Part shown: positions 23,141 to 33,913 of the stretch, in pieces
Position numbering within the stretch: the stretch's first letter is position 1
Layout: every line of letters begins with the position of its first letter
Assembly (NCBI RefSeq): GCF_030272615.1
Contig: NC_081409.1
Span: forward strand, 875,432,594 to 875,492,593
Reading direction: 5' to 3'
DNA length: 60,000 nt
DNA from: Cryptomeria japonica
Taxonomy: Eukaryota; Streptophyta; Pinopsida; Cupressales; Cupressaceae
Position numbers and translations under genes: made by a program
Notes under the pieces: generated by a model
Databases searched by the model: none
What the model was told of the DNA's origin: nothing
What the model saw: the letters and a program-made list of their open reading frames with translations, nothing else

Positions 23141-23461
23141 TCAACCAACACTGCCTTTGTCAGCGGGTGGATCCTGTCCACTAGGTCCTGTCCTAGGATA
23201 TCGAGGTGGTCCCATAACACCACCACTGCTGGTCCTCCATGTGGAAGTCCTACTAGAACCAGAGTGACCTCTAACAACACTAAAACTAGGAGCTCTCTAT
23301 CCCTCAGGAACAATTGAACATTGGATTTTTTTTGAAAAATAGCAAAAAATAGGCAAAAAGTTAGGAAAAAATTAGAAAAATACCATACTGCTAGTCCCAG
23401 GAGGTCTCTGATATGAATGTACTCGGTCAGACAGGTGCAATCAAACTCTATAACCAACCAT
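23141..23461 (-). pseudogene. Antisense two-exon gene relic of element E (shortened PMD-gene homologue)
   Basis: Read against E's own direction. A TATA box (23561-23553) lies about 90 bp before an ATG at 23461. Exon 1 (23461-23384) is 26 codons with one TGA. A donor-like GTATTTTTC starts a T-rich 87-bp intron ending ...GGGATAG at 23297. Exon 2 (23296-23141) is open for 51 codons, Ser/Gly/Arg/Pro-rich, and ends in TGA. Exon 1 matches the 26-codon first exon of D's PMD gene at position (HL at 9-10, V14, Y17, M26 identical, the same phase-0 splice), and exon 2 resembles the Pro/Gly/Arg tail of D's gene (MGPP..., Asp-rich end). The whole PMD core is missing. I infer an internal deletion of an antisense PMD gene. 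The splice sites are predictions. Confidence 0.5.
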
Positions 23462-23552
23462 GATGATCAAATACTTGAAAGAAAGCACAAGATTTGCAGA
23501 GAAAACAAATAACTTATCAAATACCAAATGAGCAAATGAAAACCTAAAATCT

Positions 23553-23561
23553 CTATTTATA
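23553..23561 (-). promoter_or_regulatory. TATA box for the antisense gene of E
   Basis: TATAAATAG on the minus strand, about 92 bp upstream of the ATG at 23461, pointing away from the 3' LTR. Element D has a comparable box at 41349. Confidence 0.5.
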
Positions 23562-23738
23562 GCTCAAAATTAGGGTTTTTTGACAACTCGACGCTCGTGG
23601 TCCCCGCCAACTTCAAACAACTTGTAGCCTACTCAGACAATCTCGAAATCACACGAAACTTCACACGATTGCTTATTACACTAATATCGAAAACATGGTC
23701 TCAATTTTTTAATTTTTAGTTCACCTTTTCTGAGGGGG

Positions 23739-23749
23739 CATATTTACAC
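23739..23749 (+). other. Second purine tract upstream of the E PPT
   Basis: TGAGGGGGCAT lies about 85 bp before the PPT. D has CGAGGGGGCAT at the same relative place (about 41163-41180, minus strand). Confidence 0.4.
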
Positions 23750-23823
23750 TATACAGTGGTACCAAGGCATACTGGAACAGAATTTTCATTTTCCTTGAAA
23801 CAACGTCATTTTGACATTGTCTC

Positions 23824-23836
23824 AAAGAGGGGCAAA
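23824..23836 (+). other. Polypurine tract of element E
   Basis: AAAGAGGGGCAAA directly precedes the 3' LTR. The tract and the preceding ATTGTCTC are the same as in D. Confidence 0.9.
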
Positions 23837-24997
23837 TGTAGACACCTAAAAATGTCTCATTAATCATGTACTAATTATTCGTCTAATTGATTAAATAATT
23901 CTTTAATTCTTTAATTAAGTTAATTAATCTTATTCTTCTAATTTCATTTTTCCTCATCATCATTTAATCATTTTAACCATTTTCTAATGTTAATTCAATA
24001 TTTATTATTTAATTAGTTCTGATTTTTAATTCCATAATTTAAATAATCTTTATTATTTAAATAATTATATTCTCAATTTCTATTTCTAATCATCTAGTCA
24101 TTAACCCTTTTCTAAATATTAATTAAATATTAATTATTTAATTAATTGTAATTTTTCTTTAATTTAAATAATCTTTATTATTTAATTAAATTCTATTTCT
24201 ACATAATTAAATAGTTTCTTTAAATTATTTAATTAACTAATTAATTCTTCCATTTCCAAATCCCCAAATTCTAATTTCATTTAATTTCATATTCTTCTAA
24301 TTTCTTCCAAATTCAAATACATGTGAATGATTTCAAAAACCAAATTGAAAATCAAAGTCAAGTTCTAAATATATTCAAATGCTAAATTGAATTTAAAATA
24401 AATTCAATTATTGGAATTAAATTTCATGCAAAGATTAAATTGAAAATCTAAGTTAAAGTGCAAGCACATGCTAAATTAATTAATTAAATCATTTATCCTC
24501 CAGTCTCTATTTTCATCTTCTAGTTAGCTTTGTCATCTTCTTTATTTCTTCCAATCATTCCTTTTCTTCTTTTAGTTATTTCTCAATCAGTTGACTCAAT
24601 TAATCTATTCAATCTATTATGTTTCACCTCCAAGTCAACAATTCAACTATCAATTAGCATGTGAGCTCACCTGAGTACCACCTTTCAATCAATCTCATCC
24701 AAAAATCTATAAATTGAGCATTCAATCCTCACAATTCCTCTAGATCATGAACTTCGAATCTTTGTATCAATTGCAGGTTGCTAGTGCAATATTTGAGAGC
24801 CGTCATATCACAGAGAGAAGAAGAGCAATGGAAGCCATATGTGATCATGGAATAGGGAGTTTTGAATAATATATTTTACATTCCTATTTTTTAATTGCAT
24901 TATTTCATTGGTTTTATGTTTGAATTGCTTAGATAGTTAAGGAATTCGTGATTGTCCTTATTTCCTATTTGGCAATGATGTATTTGAGCATAGCACA
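23837..24997 (+). repeat. 3' LTR of element E
   Basis: 1161 bp, TGTAGACACC...AGCACA. The start is shared with the LTR start of D (TGTAGACACCTAAAAATG). Its left part has alternating TTAATTAA and TTATTATTTAA blocks. Confidence 0.9.
24708..24715 (+). promoter_or_regulatory. TATA box of the E 3' LTR
   Basis: TATAAATT, same position as 581 in the 5' LTR. Confidence 0.5.
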
Positions 24998-25032
24998 GTT
25001 GGTACAACTATTCCAAATGATTCTAATATGCT

Positions 25033-25898
25033 TGTTGGTGTTTCCTAGTCGTGTCCTATTTTTTTTGGCGATCTGCATTGACCGTTGTGCGAGTTTTGGT
25101 GATTTCTATGAACCGGTGATGAGTTTTTGTGATATGCGGTATTTCTAGTGATGTAGCATGTTGTGGTTGATCTTGGCACAATTTTTGGTGAATGTAATCA
25201 TTTTGGAATTTGAATTAGGTCCATGCTATGTAATGTAAATAATTATATTGGTCTGGTGGTCAATCTTTGTATCGTGTGATGTAATTTTTGTAATTATAAG
25301 TTGAGGGTTGAGGGTTTAGCCGACCTTGTTATCAAGGTTGATGATTTGTATATATAGGTGAGATACTTATATAATTTAGTTGTTGGTATTGTGTCTGCAT
25401 TATTAGAGAGAGGTGAATGTGTGAACAAGATATTTATCATTCAATGAAGTGTTGAGGTGAGATTGGTGTAGTAAAGAAAACAATTGTTCTTAATCGGAAC
25501 TGTCATCAGGCATTTGTAGATGCTACCATTGTAGTTCATTTCTTCCGAATTATAGTCCGAATCATATTGTAAGTCAATGAGACTTCCTAAGGGTTGTAGC
25601 CTTCCAAGAAAATATCTTTTGAGCAGTGAGCTCTAGGAAGTGTGCCTGAATGCATGTGCATTCCCCATTGTAATATTTTCACATACTATTGCAAAGTATC
25701 ATCTTATTGTGGGTAGGTTCCCATCGTGGGTTTTCCCTTAACTAGGTTTTCCACATAAAAAATCTTGGTTTTGTGTGGTTAATTTTCTAATCTATGTATT
25801 GATTTAGTTTATTAGTTCTTGTTTTCAAATTTAATTTGCTGTATCTGGTGAAGACTGATTCACCCCCCCCCTCTCAGTCTTCTTGATTGCTGCTAACA
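25033..25898 (+). repeat. 5' LTR of element C
   Basis: 866 bp, TGTTGGTGTTTCC...GCTGCTAACA, directly before the PBS. It has a C-run before CTCTCAGTC near its end, as A, B and F have in their LTR ends. The other LTR is not in the window, so the ends rest on TG/CA and PBS position. Confidence 0.8.
25349..25357 (+). promoter_or_regulatory. TATA box of the C LTR
   Basis: TATATATAG, 317 bp into the LTR, in the sense orientation. Confidence 0.5.
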
Positions 25899-25900
25899 AT

Positions 25901-25912
25901 TGGTATGAGAGC
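25901..25912 (+). other. Primer binding site of element C
   Basis: TGGTATGAGAGC, 2 bp after the LTR; one mismatch to the initiator-Met tRNA complement. Confidence 0.85.
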
Positions 25913-25959
25913 TAGATCCTCTGGTAGAAGCTTAATCTCTTGAGGATATCTGGGGTGAA

Positions 25960-26875
25960 AGCTCAAGGTATTCTTTTCAAGAAGGACAGTCTGAGGTTTG
26001 GTGTTAGTAACTATACAGTATGGAAGAGACGGATGGAGGTGCACTTGAAATGTCTTGGAGAGGATTACTAGAAGATTTCTAAGAATGTCTATGTTGTTCC
26101 TTAGAATGGACCATCTACTCTTGATGAGACTAAGGAAACTGAATATAACATTAGAGTGAAGAAAGCATTGCTTAGCGGCCTAACTGATTCTTGAGATGAC
26201 TAATGTAATGGGACTTCAAACTGCACATGAGATATGAGAGAAGCTTGAGATCTTGTATGAAGGTGATAGTCAAGTGAAAGTTTCTAAGCTACAAAGTTTG
26301 AAAGGAAAATATGAAACATTGAAGATGGGAGATGATGAGAACATACATTCATACATGGATAAGGTCAATGAACTTGTCCTTAGTATCAGATTTGTCAGTG
26401 GAAAGATTGAGGGAGGTTGTTGCTAAGGTGCTGAGATCTTTGCCTCCTTCTTAAAAACATTTGGTTTCTGCCATTGATGGGATCTGGAGTGTGACCATAG
26501 TAACAAGAGACATGTTGGTTGGGAAACTTGCTACATTTGAACTGAGAGAATTTGGAGAATCACATGGAAAGTCTGAGACAACATTTAGAGCATCAACATT
26601 TATATCTTGTAAGAAGAAATATGATCCTGATGAGTGTAAAATATCTAGATATGAAAGAGAAAGAAGAGAGATAGCATAACAAGAAAGAGAGTTTGATGAA
26701 ATTGATTTCTCAAAGATTGCCTAAAGGTGTCAGTAAGTATGATGGAAATTTTCCTTTGAAATGTTTTTCTTGTAATAAGATATGACATTTTGCTTCTAGA
26801 TGCCCAGAGAGAATGGCTAAGTATGATAGACATGACAAGTTTGATAAGCATGATAGAAATGATAGATATGAGAAG
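25960..26875 (+). pseudogene. Element C gag
   Basis: A degraded frame opens with the Copia gag start (FGVSNYTVWKRRMEVHLKCL). It continues through KLEILYEGDSQVKVSKLQSL and ENIHSYMDKVNELVLSI and then the zinc knuckle CFSCNKI-stop-HFASRC at 26762-26803, where the conserved Gly codon is TGA. A Lys/Asp/Arg/Tyr-rich linker follows and is cut by the insertion of B at AGAAG (26871-26875). Several stops and shifts precede the knuckle. The region would form the particle and bind RNA. Confidence 0.85.
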
Positions 26876-28442
26876 TGTTAATCCTATGAGGATCCGGTTA
26901 ATATAGAGAGGGGCGTGAACCAGTATTAAGACCAATTAGAACTTTAAACCCCAAAACAAACTTATATTAGATCTGAAACCATTTAACAAATATCTCAACA
27001 TATTTAATCAGATCTAATAACCTCTTTATCAAATTTGCTTAATGCATTAATCAAATCATTTACCACATCAATCAATTATTTCACCACTTAAGCAATCATA
27101 TAGATTTGATCATTTACCAACTCATTAACCTCATCTATTAGATCAAATACTTTCTCTAACAACTTCCTGTTAGGACCGGTAGCCTCTGATAAACTTTTGA
27201 TAAAACATCATAACCGGTGTCTCAGAAATAATGCATGAAATAAAACATAAACAAGAACATCAAATGGAAAAAATTCCACACATGAACACCATAAGTTTTT
27301 GACGTGGAAACCCAAATAGGGAAAAACCACGATGGGAGTTGGCACACACAAATATTTGTACTCTTTTGAAGTACGCCTTGTTAGGAGCTTAGCCTTATTA
27401 GGAGCTTACAATACGCTCTGTTAGGAGAAGACCCTGTTAGGAGTCACCCGATTAAGGGATTTGCCTAGCAGCCCAATTAGGAGATTGAAGATATGTTAGG
27501 ATCAACATCATGAGAGGATTTAACACTCTTTTGAGAGCTGTCTTGTTAGGGGACTTAAATGTTTAAGGCCTATTAGGACCTACCCGGTTAAGGGATTTAA
27601 TCTATTACAACTGTTAGGGAACAACAGTAAGAAAATGATCTGTTACTTGCACTTCTTTGCTTTCTTGATTAGATCCAGTTATGCTCAACACTCTACAACT
27701 CTCACTCTTCACTTGGATGGCTTAACACATGCTCCAAGACCACCGACACGATAAACATCAACCGTGTCATCCTAAATAGCCATCTCAACTAGGTCGGCCA
27801 CTAAATCCTAATTACATTTTGAATTTACAATACAAATTGTAGTCACATAAATCTGTCCACTTAATTAAATAAATATTTACTATTTATTTCATTATTTAAC
27901 CATCAATAATCAGTTAATTAAATTAATATTTAATTAATTTCATCCTCAATCTCTTCTCCTATTAATTAAATAAATTATTCAATTTATTTAAATTAATTCA
28001 TTAAGCCACACTTTAAATCAATTAAATGAATAAAACACATTTATTTAATTTAACCCCCTTTCCTCACTTAAATAAATAATAAAATATTTATTTAAATCCC
28101 TAAACTACCCCCCCCACTTGCATTCTCCTACAAATGCAAGTTGCACCTATTTAGTTGAAATAAATGAATTTTATTTTAATTAAAATCCTAGTTTCTCTCA
28201 CCCACCAAACCCACTAGAACCTTCTAATGCATTCTAAATTCTTCTAATGCATTCTAAACTCTTCTAATCCATTCTAAATTAGCCTAATCACCCTCCCTAA
28301 TTATTGTAATATTCCTAAGCAACTTGGAGTCACTTCTCAAAGCCTCCAAAGTCTTTGAAAAATATTAAATGCTTTATGTCTCCAACAAGTTAACCCCTAA
28401 AGTCTTCCAAACCATTAATGGTTCTTACATAACCACTAATGG

Positions 28443-29354
28443 TGTTACCCCTATATTTTTTCTTGTGCCTAAAGCCTCATAATCAGCTAAAAATCATCTA
28501 TTGCTAATGTTTTAATGTTGAAAGTGTAGGCCACCTTTGTTCAAACTTTCAAGGACCCTCATGGACATCCCCTACTAGCCAGTCACAAAAAAAAATCATT
28601 ATTTTTAAAATTATGTGAAAGATGACACCGAATCCTTTTATAGAGATAATTTTAACCTTCTTTTGTCCAAAATGACTAGTTTTTATGGCTAAACTCTATG
28701 TCAGCTGAGAGATTTTAATGGCTAAATATGAAGACAAAGTGATAAATGAAGCATATTGTGGGCAAAGTTTGTAATTTTGAACCTTCTGATTGAACCCTGC
28801 AAGTTCAAGGTTTAAGGTTCATAGGTTCAACGTGTAGGAAAATGGAAAGGCAAAGCAATCAATGAAGAATACTGTGGGTGGAGTTAGTGTTTTTGAACCT
28901 TCTAATTGAACCTTGCAGGTTCAAGGTTCAAGGTTCAAGGTTCAAAGCGGGTTCAAGTTTCAAAGTTCAAGTTTGTAGGTTTAATTTTAGAGGTTCGAAT
29001 TTAGAATCTAGAGCATTTTGATCTATTGGAAAGGGTATTTTTCATGGGTGTGGGTAATTAAACTATATTTTACTTATCTTCATTCACTTCATTATAAATG
29101 TGTTTTTCACATCTATTTTCATGGTTATGGGTAGATGTTAGTTTTCCTTTATTGCTTTTTGGTTAAAAGCAAATTCAGAAAATATATATTTTTATCCAAC
29201 AAAGGGAGTTGTACCTTCATATCAAAATTCAGAGAGCACTTGCACTCACCACTGCAAGTGACTCAACTGTTGGTTCTTATTTTTGTCTTTCAATTTGGGC
29301 ATTTAGGAGTCATTTTTGAAAGGTATTTAAGAAGGACAAATTTGTTAACCAACA
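28443..29354. repeat. S3: 912-bp insertion in S2, probable solo LTR
   Basis: It starts TGTTACCCC and ends TTAACCAACA, with TG/CA and TGTT/AACA inverted ends. A perfect AATGG duplication is at 28438-28442 and 29355-29359. S1 has uninterrupted sequence at the matching place. It contains a run of TTCAAGG units (about 28915-28980). I find no second copy in the window, so 'solo LTR' rests on ends and duplication. Confidence 0.75.
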
Positions 29355-29736
29355 AATGGTTAACTCAACTCACCCATATGATTAGAGACTTCCCCTCTAA
29401 CTCAACCCTCATTTAACTCATGGGTCTCTTCAAACATTCATTTCTTTGACCATGGTTATCCCCACTAACTCTTACACAAGAGTTTGTCCATTGGATAAAG
29501 GCATTATTCATTGAATAAAAGCTTTATTCATTCAACTCAAGCCTAACCTTACCTCCTAAGGTAACCTTCAAGTCATTTCAAGCATTTAATGCTTCTTCCC
29601 TCTCCTCTCAAGCCATCTCATGTTGACATTTGTCATCCTGGGATGGGGTTGAAAGTCCTCACATGGATCACAAACCCATCAATCATGACCCTTGTTGATA
29701 TTTCTCAATCTCAACCATCTATTTCTCCATTTTTCT

Positions 29737-29745
29737 TATAAATAG
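29737..29745 (+). promoter_or_regulatory. TATA box of solo LTR S2
   Basis: TATAAATAG, at the place matching 17055 in S1. Confidence 0.6.
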
Positions 29746-30948
29746 AGCCCATTCCTTCTTAATCCAGATCCAGAAATCTTGTATGCATCAAACTTATACC
29801 AAATTTGAGAGAGCATCTAGGAGCACTTTTCTTTGTTATTTTGGATAAAATTAACATAGATTAATTAGATACTTTCTCATATTTAGCTTGCATTTACATA
29901 ATTAGTCATTTTTCATAATCTTGAATCTCCATAAGACATCCACAGAAGTGCAAAAAGCTGAGGGCTACACTCATGTGGAATTTGGAGAGGAGAGGAACAA
30001 GGGAGGAGCAACTATGAGCATTTTGGAGAGCATTTGCAAGGTTTTAGTGTCTTTCCTCTGTTTTTGTGTGCTTTCTATAATCTGTTTAATATCTCTCTTG
30101 ATATGCATGCTTAGGATTGTAGTTTCATTTCTATTTCATTTTTGATTGATACTAACAACACTAACATTTGAATCTTGTGTTCCTAACATCCTTTTTGCAG
30201 TGCATCACAAATCATAAGAGATCATCTCTAATCGATATACAAATCATTACAACAAATTACAATGCAATATCAACTGTTGGTTGATTGTAACCCATCACAA
30301 AAATCAGATCTGTACCAAAGTCAAACCCTCAAAACACTCTACTAAGAATTTGTTGATTCCCAAGAAATTCTTCCTTGAATCACGCCAAAACAACAAACAA
30401 ATATTTTCACACGGGTTGTGTTGTGTTACCAACTTCATGTAGACTCTCTGTCAATCATTGTCATAACATAAATCATTACCGGTTTGATTATTTCTTCACT
30501 GGTCTTAAACCCTACTAAAACCTTAGTAAAACTTCATCAAAAATTTGAAACATGCCTTTCGATAATCATCACAAGTTTTGGTTCCGGTCAGATACACCTT
30601 TCCATGATACAAGTTCACCTTCTAAACCACAAATTACCAATCATCACCGATCGACTGATTCAATCAAAAGATCTTTGCTTTATTGGTTAAAGTCCTATTT
30701 CACAGACTTCAGTTCTCTTCCGGTAAACCCTATCTTCCAATAAAGCAAATCACTTAGATGACAAAACAAAACATCAAGAACATCATTTAACATTAGTTAT
30801 CATCAATGACAACACAAATAACTGGTCAAGTCATCTAATCACAAAATCTCAATCTCTTCATCACAAATAGACTTCTATCCTTTACCGATCCAATCATCAG
30901 TCTTCAACTGCATAACCTTATTTGCATCAGTTATTCCAAATGCCAACA

Positions 30949-30962
30949 ATCTCCCCCTTTGG
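30949..30962 (-). other. Polypurine tract of element B
   Basis: CCAAAGGGGGAGAT on the minus strand, directly before the 3' LTR. Confidence 0.9.
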
Positions 30963-31385
30963 AATTGACAACAACACTAATAAGATATACAATCAGAGTA
31001 ACATCATCATCTGCAACTTGCTTTCTGATATCACATCATCTATTGGTTCTCCTCCTTTTGTCATCTCCCCCTTAACCATTCCTTCTCTCAATCGAATCTT
31101 CAACTTCTCTCATATCTTTTCTTTTCTTCTACCATATCTGCCATATCTGATTTCTATTCTTCTCCCCCTTTGACAACAATGCCAAAGGTATAAATGTATC
31201 ACTTGTCTTCAATTCTGTTGCTGCCTCTTCCATCATCTCTGGTACTCAAATCAAAAAAATTAAAATAGAGCATTAAATCAAAACTTCACATCAGACTTTC
31301 TCCCCCAAAGGAGTAGCCTGCACCTTCATCAATCCTTAGTGAAAGATAAACATGAAATCCATAGGATTGATGCATCTCCAACATT
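30963..31385 (-). other. 3' untranslated region of element B
   Basis: Contains further C-rich/T-rich blocks (AAAGGGGGAGA-like on the minus strand at about 31065 and 31163) that resemble the PPT. No gene. Confidence 0.5.
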
Positions 31386-31859
31386 CTAGTTCTTCCGGTG
31401 TAGGGGTCTAACCCCTAGTTTACCTCTAAGAAACTCAAAGGTAGCCTTCGGTAAGGGCTTAGTAAAGATATCGGCTAACTGATCTTTACTCTTCACATAT
31501 TCCATATGTTTTTCTTGAACTCCTTCCCTTAGGAAATGATACTTTAATTCAATGTGTTTGGTTCTAGAATGAAGTATTTGATTCTTAGAAATATTTATTG
31601 CACTTGTATTATCACAATAGATAGTCACCGGTTCAGACATATCTATCTTGAATCCTTCTAGCACATGTCTCATCCAGATTGCCTCTGTGCAATTCATGGA
31701 TGTAGTTACATACTCATCTTTAGCTGTAGATTGAGAAACACAAGTTTGTTTCTTGCTCGTCCATGCCACTAATCTTCCACCAAGTAGAAAATCTCCACCG
31801 ATTGTGATTTTCTGATCATCCACATTACCTACCCAATTAGCATCAGTAAAGACATCCAA
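31386..31859 (-). pseudogene. Element B RNase H
   Basis: Open frame of 157 codons with FTDANWVGN (catalytic Asp), SKKQTCVSQSTAKDEYV (Glu region), IYCDNTSAI (Asp), HSRTKHIELKYHFLRE and the C-terminal DIFTKPLPKATF. The linking sequence to RT (31860-31916) is broken by a stop, so it is not continuous with RT. It is well preserved compared with the rest of B. It would remove RNA during reverse transcription. Confidence 0.92.
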
Positions 31860-31916
31860 AGTAAAATCTCCTTTATAGGGATACCATAAACCATAGTCTA
31901 CTATGCCTTTGGGATA

Positions 31917-33099
31917 TCAAAAAATTCTCTTTACAGCCACCATGTGACTCTCCTTATGCTCTTTTTGAAATCTAGCCACTAATCCAACAACCTGAGCAAT
32001 GTCTGGTCTATTATGAACAACATAGTGTATCTTGCCAATCATAGATCTGTACTCTTTTTCACTAACAATAGGGGAATCATCTTGCTTTGATAACTTGCAA
32101 CTTGTCACCATCAGTGTTCCTACCGGTTTGCAGTCTTCCATTTCAAAAGTCTTCAACACCTCTTTGATATACTTGGTCTGACAAATAAAAATACCACCAT
32201 CCATTTGTTGGACCTGTAAGCCAATAAATAACTTTATTTCACTGATTAGAGACATTTCAAATTCCTTTTTCATTATATCAACAAAATCCATACACATATC
32301 ATCATTTCCACTAAAAATTATGTCATCTACTTCTATCAACATCTTGTCTCCACTAGTCTTCAAATAAATGTTGTTGTCCTCACTGGTACGTTGGAATCTA
32401 ATTTTGATCAAATGTGCATGTAATCTCTCATACCATGCTCTCGGTTCCTGCTTTAGACCATATAGTGCTTTGTGCAATTTACACACCATGTCCTTATCAC
32501 CAGTCAAGGAAAATCTATTCGGCTATTCAATATATACTTCTTCTAGAATCCCATTTAGAAAGGCTGATTTGACATCCATTTGATAAAATTTGAATCCCTT
32601 ATATGCAAAAAATGCTAGCAGAATCCTTACACCTAATCTAGCAATTGGTGCAAATATTTCACCATAATCCTCACCTTCTTCTTGAGCATACCCTTTGTAG
32701 ACTAACCTTGCCTTGTTTCTTACAATCTTTCCTTCTTCATCCAATTTATTCCTAAAGACCCACTTTGTTCCAATTACATTCTTATCCTTTGGTCTAGGAA
32801 CAAGTGACCATGTCTGATTCTTCTTAATTTGATCTAATTCTTTATTCATTGCATTCACCCAATCATCATCCTTTAATGCTTCCTTAATTTTCTTGGGTTC
32901 TATTTTAGATATCAAACATGAGTTCTCTCGGATCTTTCTCCTGGTTTGCACACCTGCATTCTTATCACCAATTATCTGCTCTTGTGAATGATTTAGTTTG
33001 ACATATCTAGGTATTACTTGTGCCGGTTCTACATCTTCTGCATCTGGTTCTTCATCTTCTTCATCACTGCCATTGCTTACTGGTTGAGCATCTAATTCT
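31917..33099 (-). pseudogene. Element B reverse transcriptase
   Basis: Frames 32951-32523 and 32507-31917, joined across one stop. Motifs: [41 protein letters not shown], then EVDDIIFSGND, where the residue before VDD and at least one upstream codon of the usual YVDD region appear deleted. GIFICQTKYIKEVLKTFEM and MIGKIHYVVHNRPDIA follow. Upstream, 32952-33099 is an Asp/Glu-rich tail from integrase. Stops and the altered active site make it inactive. Confidence 0.9.
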
Positions 33100-33913
33100 G
33101 CATTTTCTGGTTCTTCATTATTCTCTACCTATGGTTCAATGATCACAAAATTTTCCTCATTATCATCCTTTTTAGGTTTTGATCTGCTTGTACCTTCAGA
33201 CTTATTAGATAGATCATCAGCTTTTACATTAGCACTTTCAACAATTTTCTTAGTTCTCTTATTGTAGCATTTATATGCCTTACTCTTAGAAGAGTAACCA
33301 AGAAAAATTCCCTCATCATATTTTGCATCAAATTTATCGGTGTAGTTATCTCTCTTAATAAAACATTGACTTCCAAAATTTTTAAAATAACTTACATAAG
33401 GTGTTTTTCCATACCATAGCTCATAGGGTGTCTTATTGTTACCTCTTTTTACTAGTACCCGGTTTAAAGTGTATACAACAGTACTGACTGCTTCTCTCCA
33501 AAACATTTTGGATACATCACCCTATAATAGCATGGTTCTTGCAACTTCAACTATTGTTCTATTCATCCTTTCTGCTATGCCATTCTATTGTGGTGTCCCA
33601 GAACATACATCTATCTCTTTATACCCTATTCATCAGATGTGAATCCACCTCCTTGACCTAATCTTAAACACTTCAAGTTCTTACCAATTTCCTTCTCAAC
33701 TAGATATTAAAATGATTTAAATTTACTAAATACTTTTGATTTTTCTCTCAAAAATATCACCCACATCATTTTAGAATAGTCATCTGTGAAAATCATGAAA
33801 TACCTATCACTTTTATAACTCTTTGTTCTCATAGGGCCATAGAGATCAGTATGTACCAAATCTAAAATATTCTCAGAAATACAATTCTTACTCTTGAAAG
33901 AAATAGAGGCCAT
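33100..33913 (-). pseudogene. Element B integrase core and tail
   Basis: Frame 33913-33707 carries DLVHTDLYGPM (first Asp) and DDYSKMMWVIFLREK. A broken part follows with the second Asp block and the glutamate region (about 33570-33700; a readable NGIAERMNR-type stretch). Frame 33506-33129 has the tail motifs TPYELWYGKTP, FGSQCFIKRD and DEGIFLGYSSKSKAYKCYN. At least two stops and a shift separate the parts. Confidence 0.85.

Larger units (their letters stand above)
1..24997 (+). mobile_element. Element E: large non-autonomous Ty3/Gypsy-type LTR element, 5' end outside the window
   Basis: The sequence at 1-870 recurs at about 24140-24997, which defines the two LTRs. The 3' LTR starts TGTAGACACC and ends in CA. 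A PBS (TGGTGAACCC) lies 3 bp after the 5' LTR and a polypurine tract (AAAGAGGGGCAAA) abuts the 3' LTR, so E reads on the + strand. The internal region holds a low-complexity gag-like frame, a linker resembling that of element D, an A-rich minisatellite and an antisense gene relic. No RT, RNase H or integrase is detectable in any part not explained by insertions. It is interrupted by element A (TSD CAATC) and contains module X. The cis ends match D closely, so mobilisation by D-like enzymes is a reasonable inference. The left TSD cannot be checked. Confidence 0.82.
27838..30207 (+). repeat. Solo LTR S2, same family as S1, itself interrupted by S3
   Basis: TGTAGTCACATAA...GTGCATCA with a perfect CAAAT duplication at 27833-27837 and 30208-30212. 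The left part, the CCATTAAGG/ACATAACCA region, the TATA region and the end match S1. Without S3 it is about 1.45 kb. No internal domain is present. Confidence 0.9.
26876..30948 (-). repeat. 3' LTR of element B, interrupted by S2
   Basis: It matches 35516-37157 on both sides of S2 (26876-27837 and 30208-30948). Net length without S2 and its duplication is about 1.70 kb. S2 lies beside the predicted TATA region. Confidence 0.93.
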
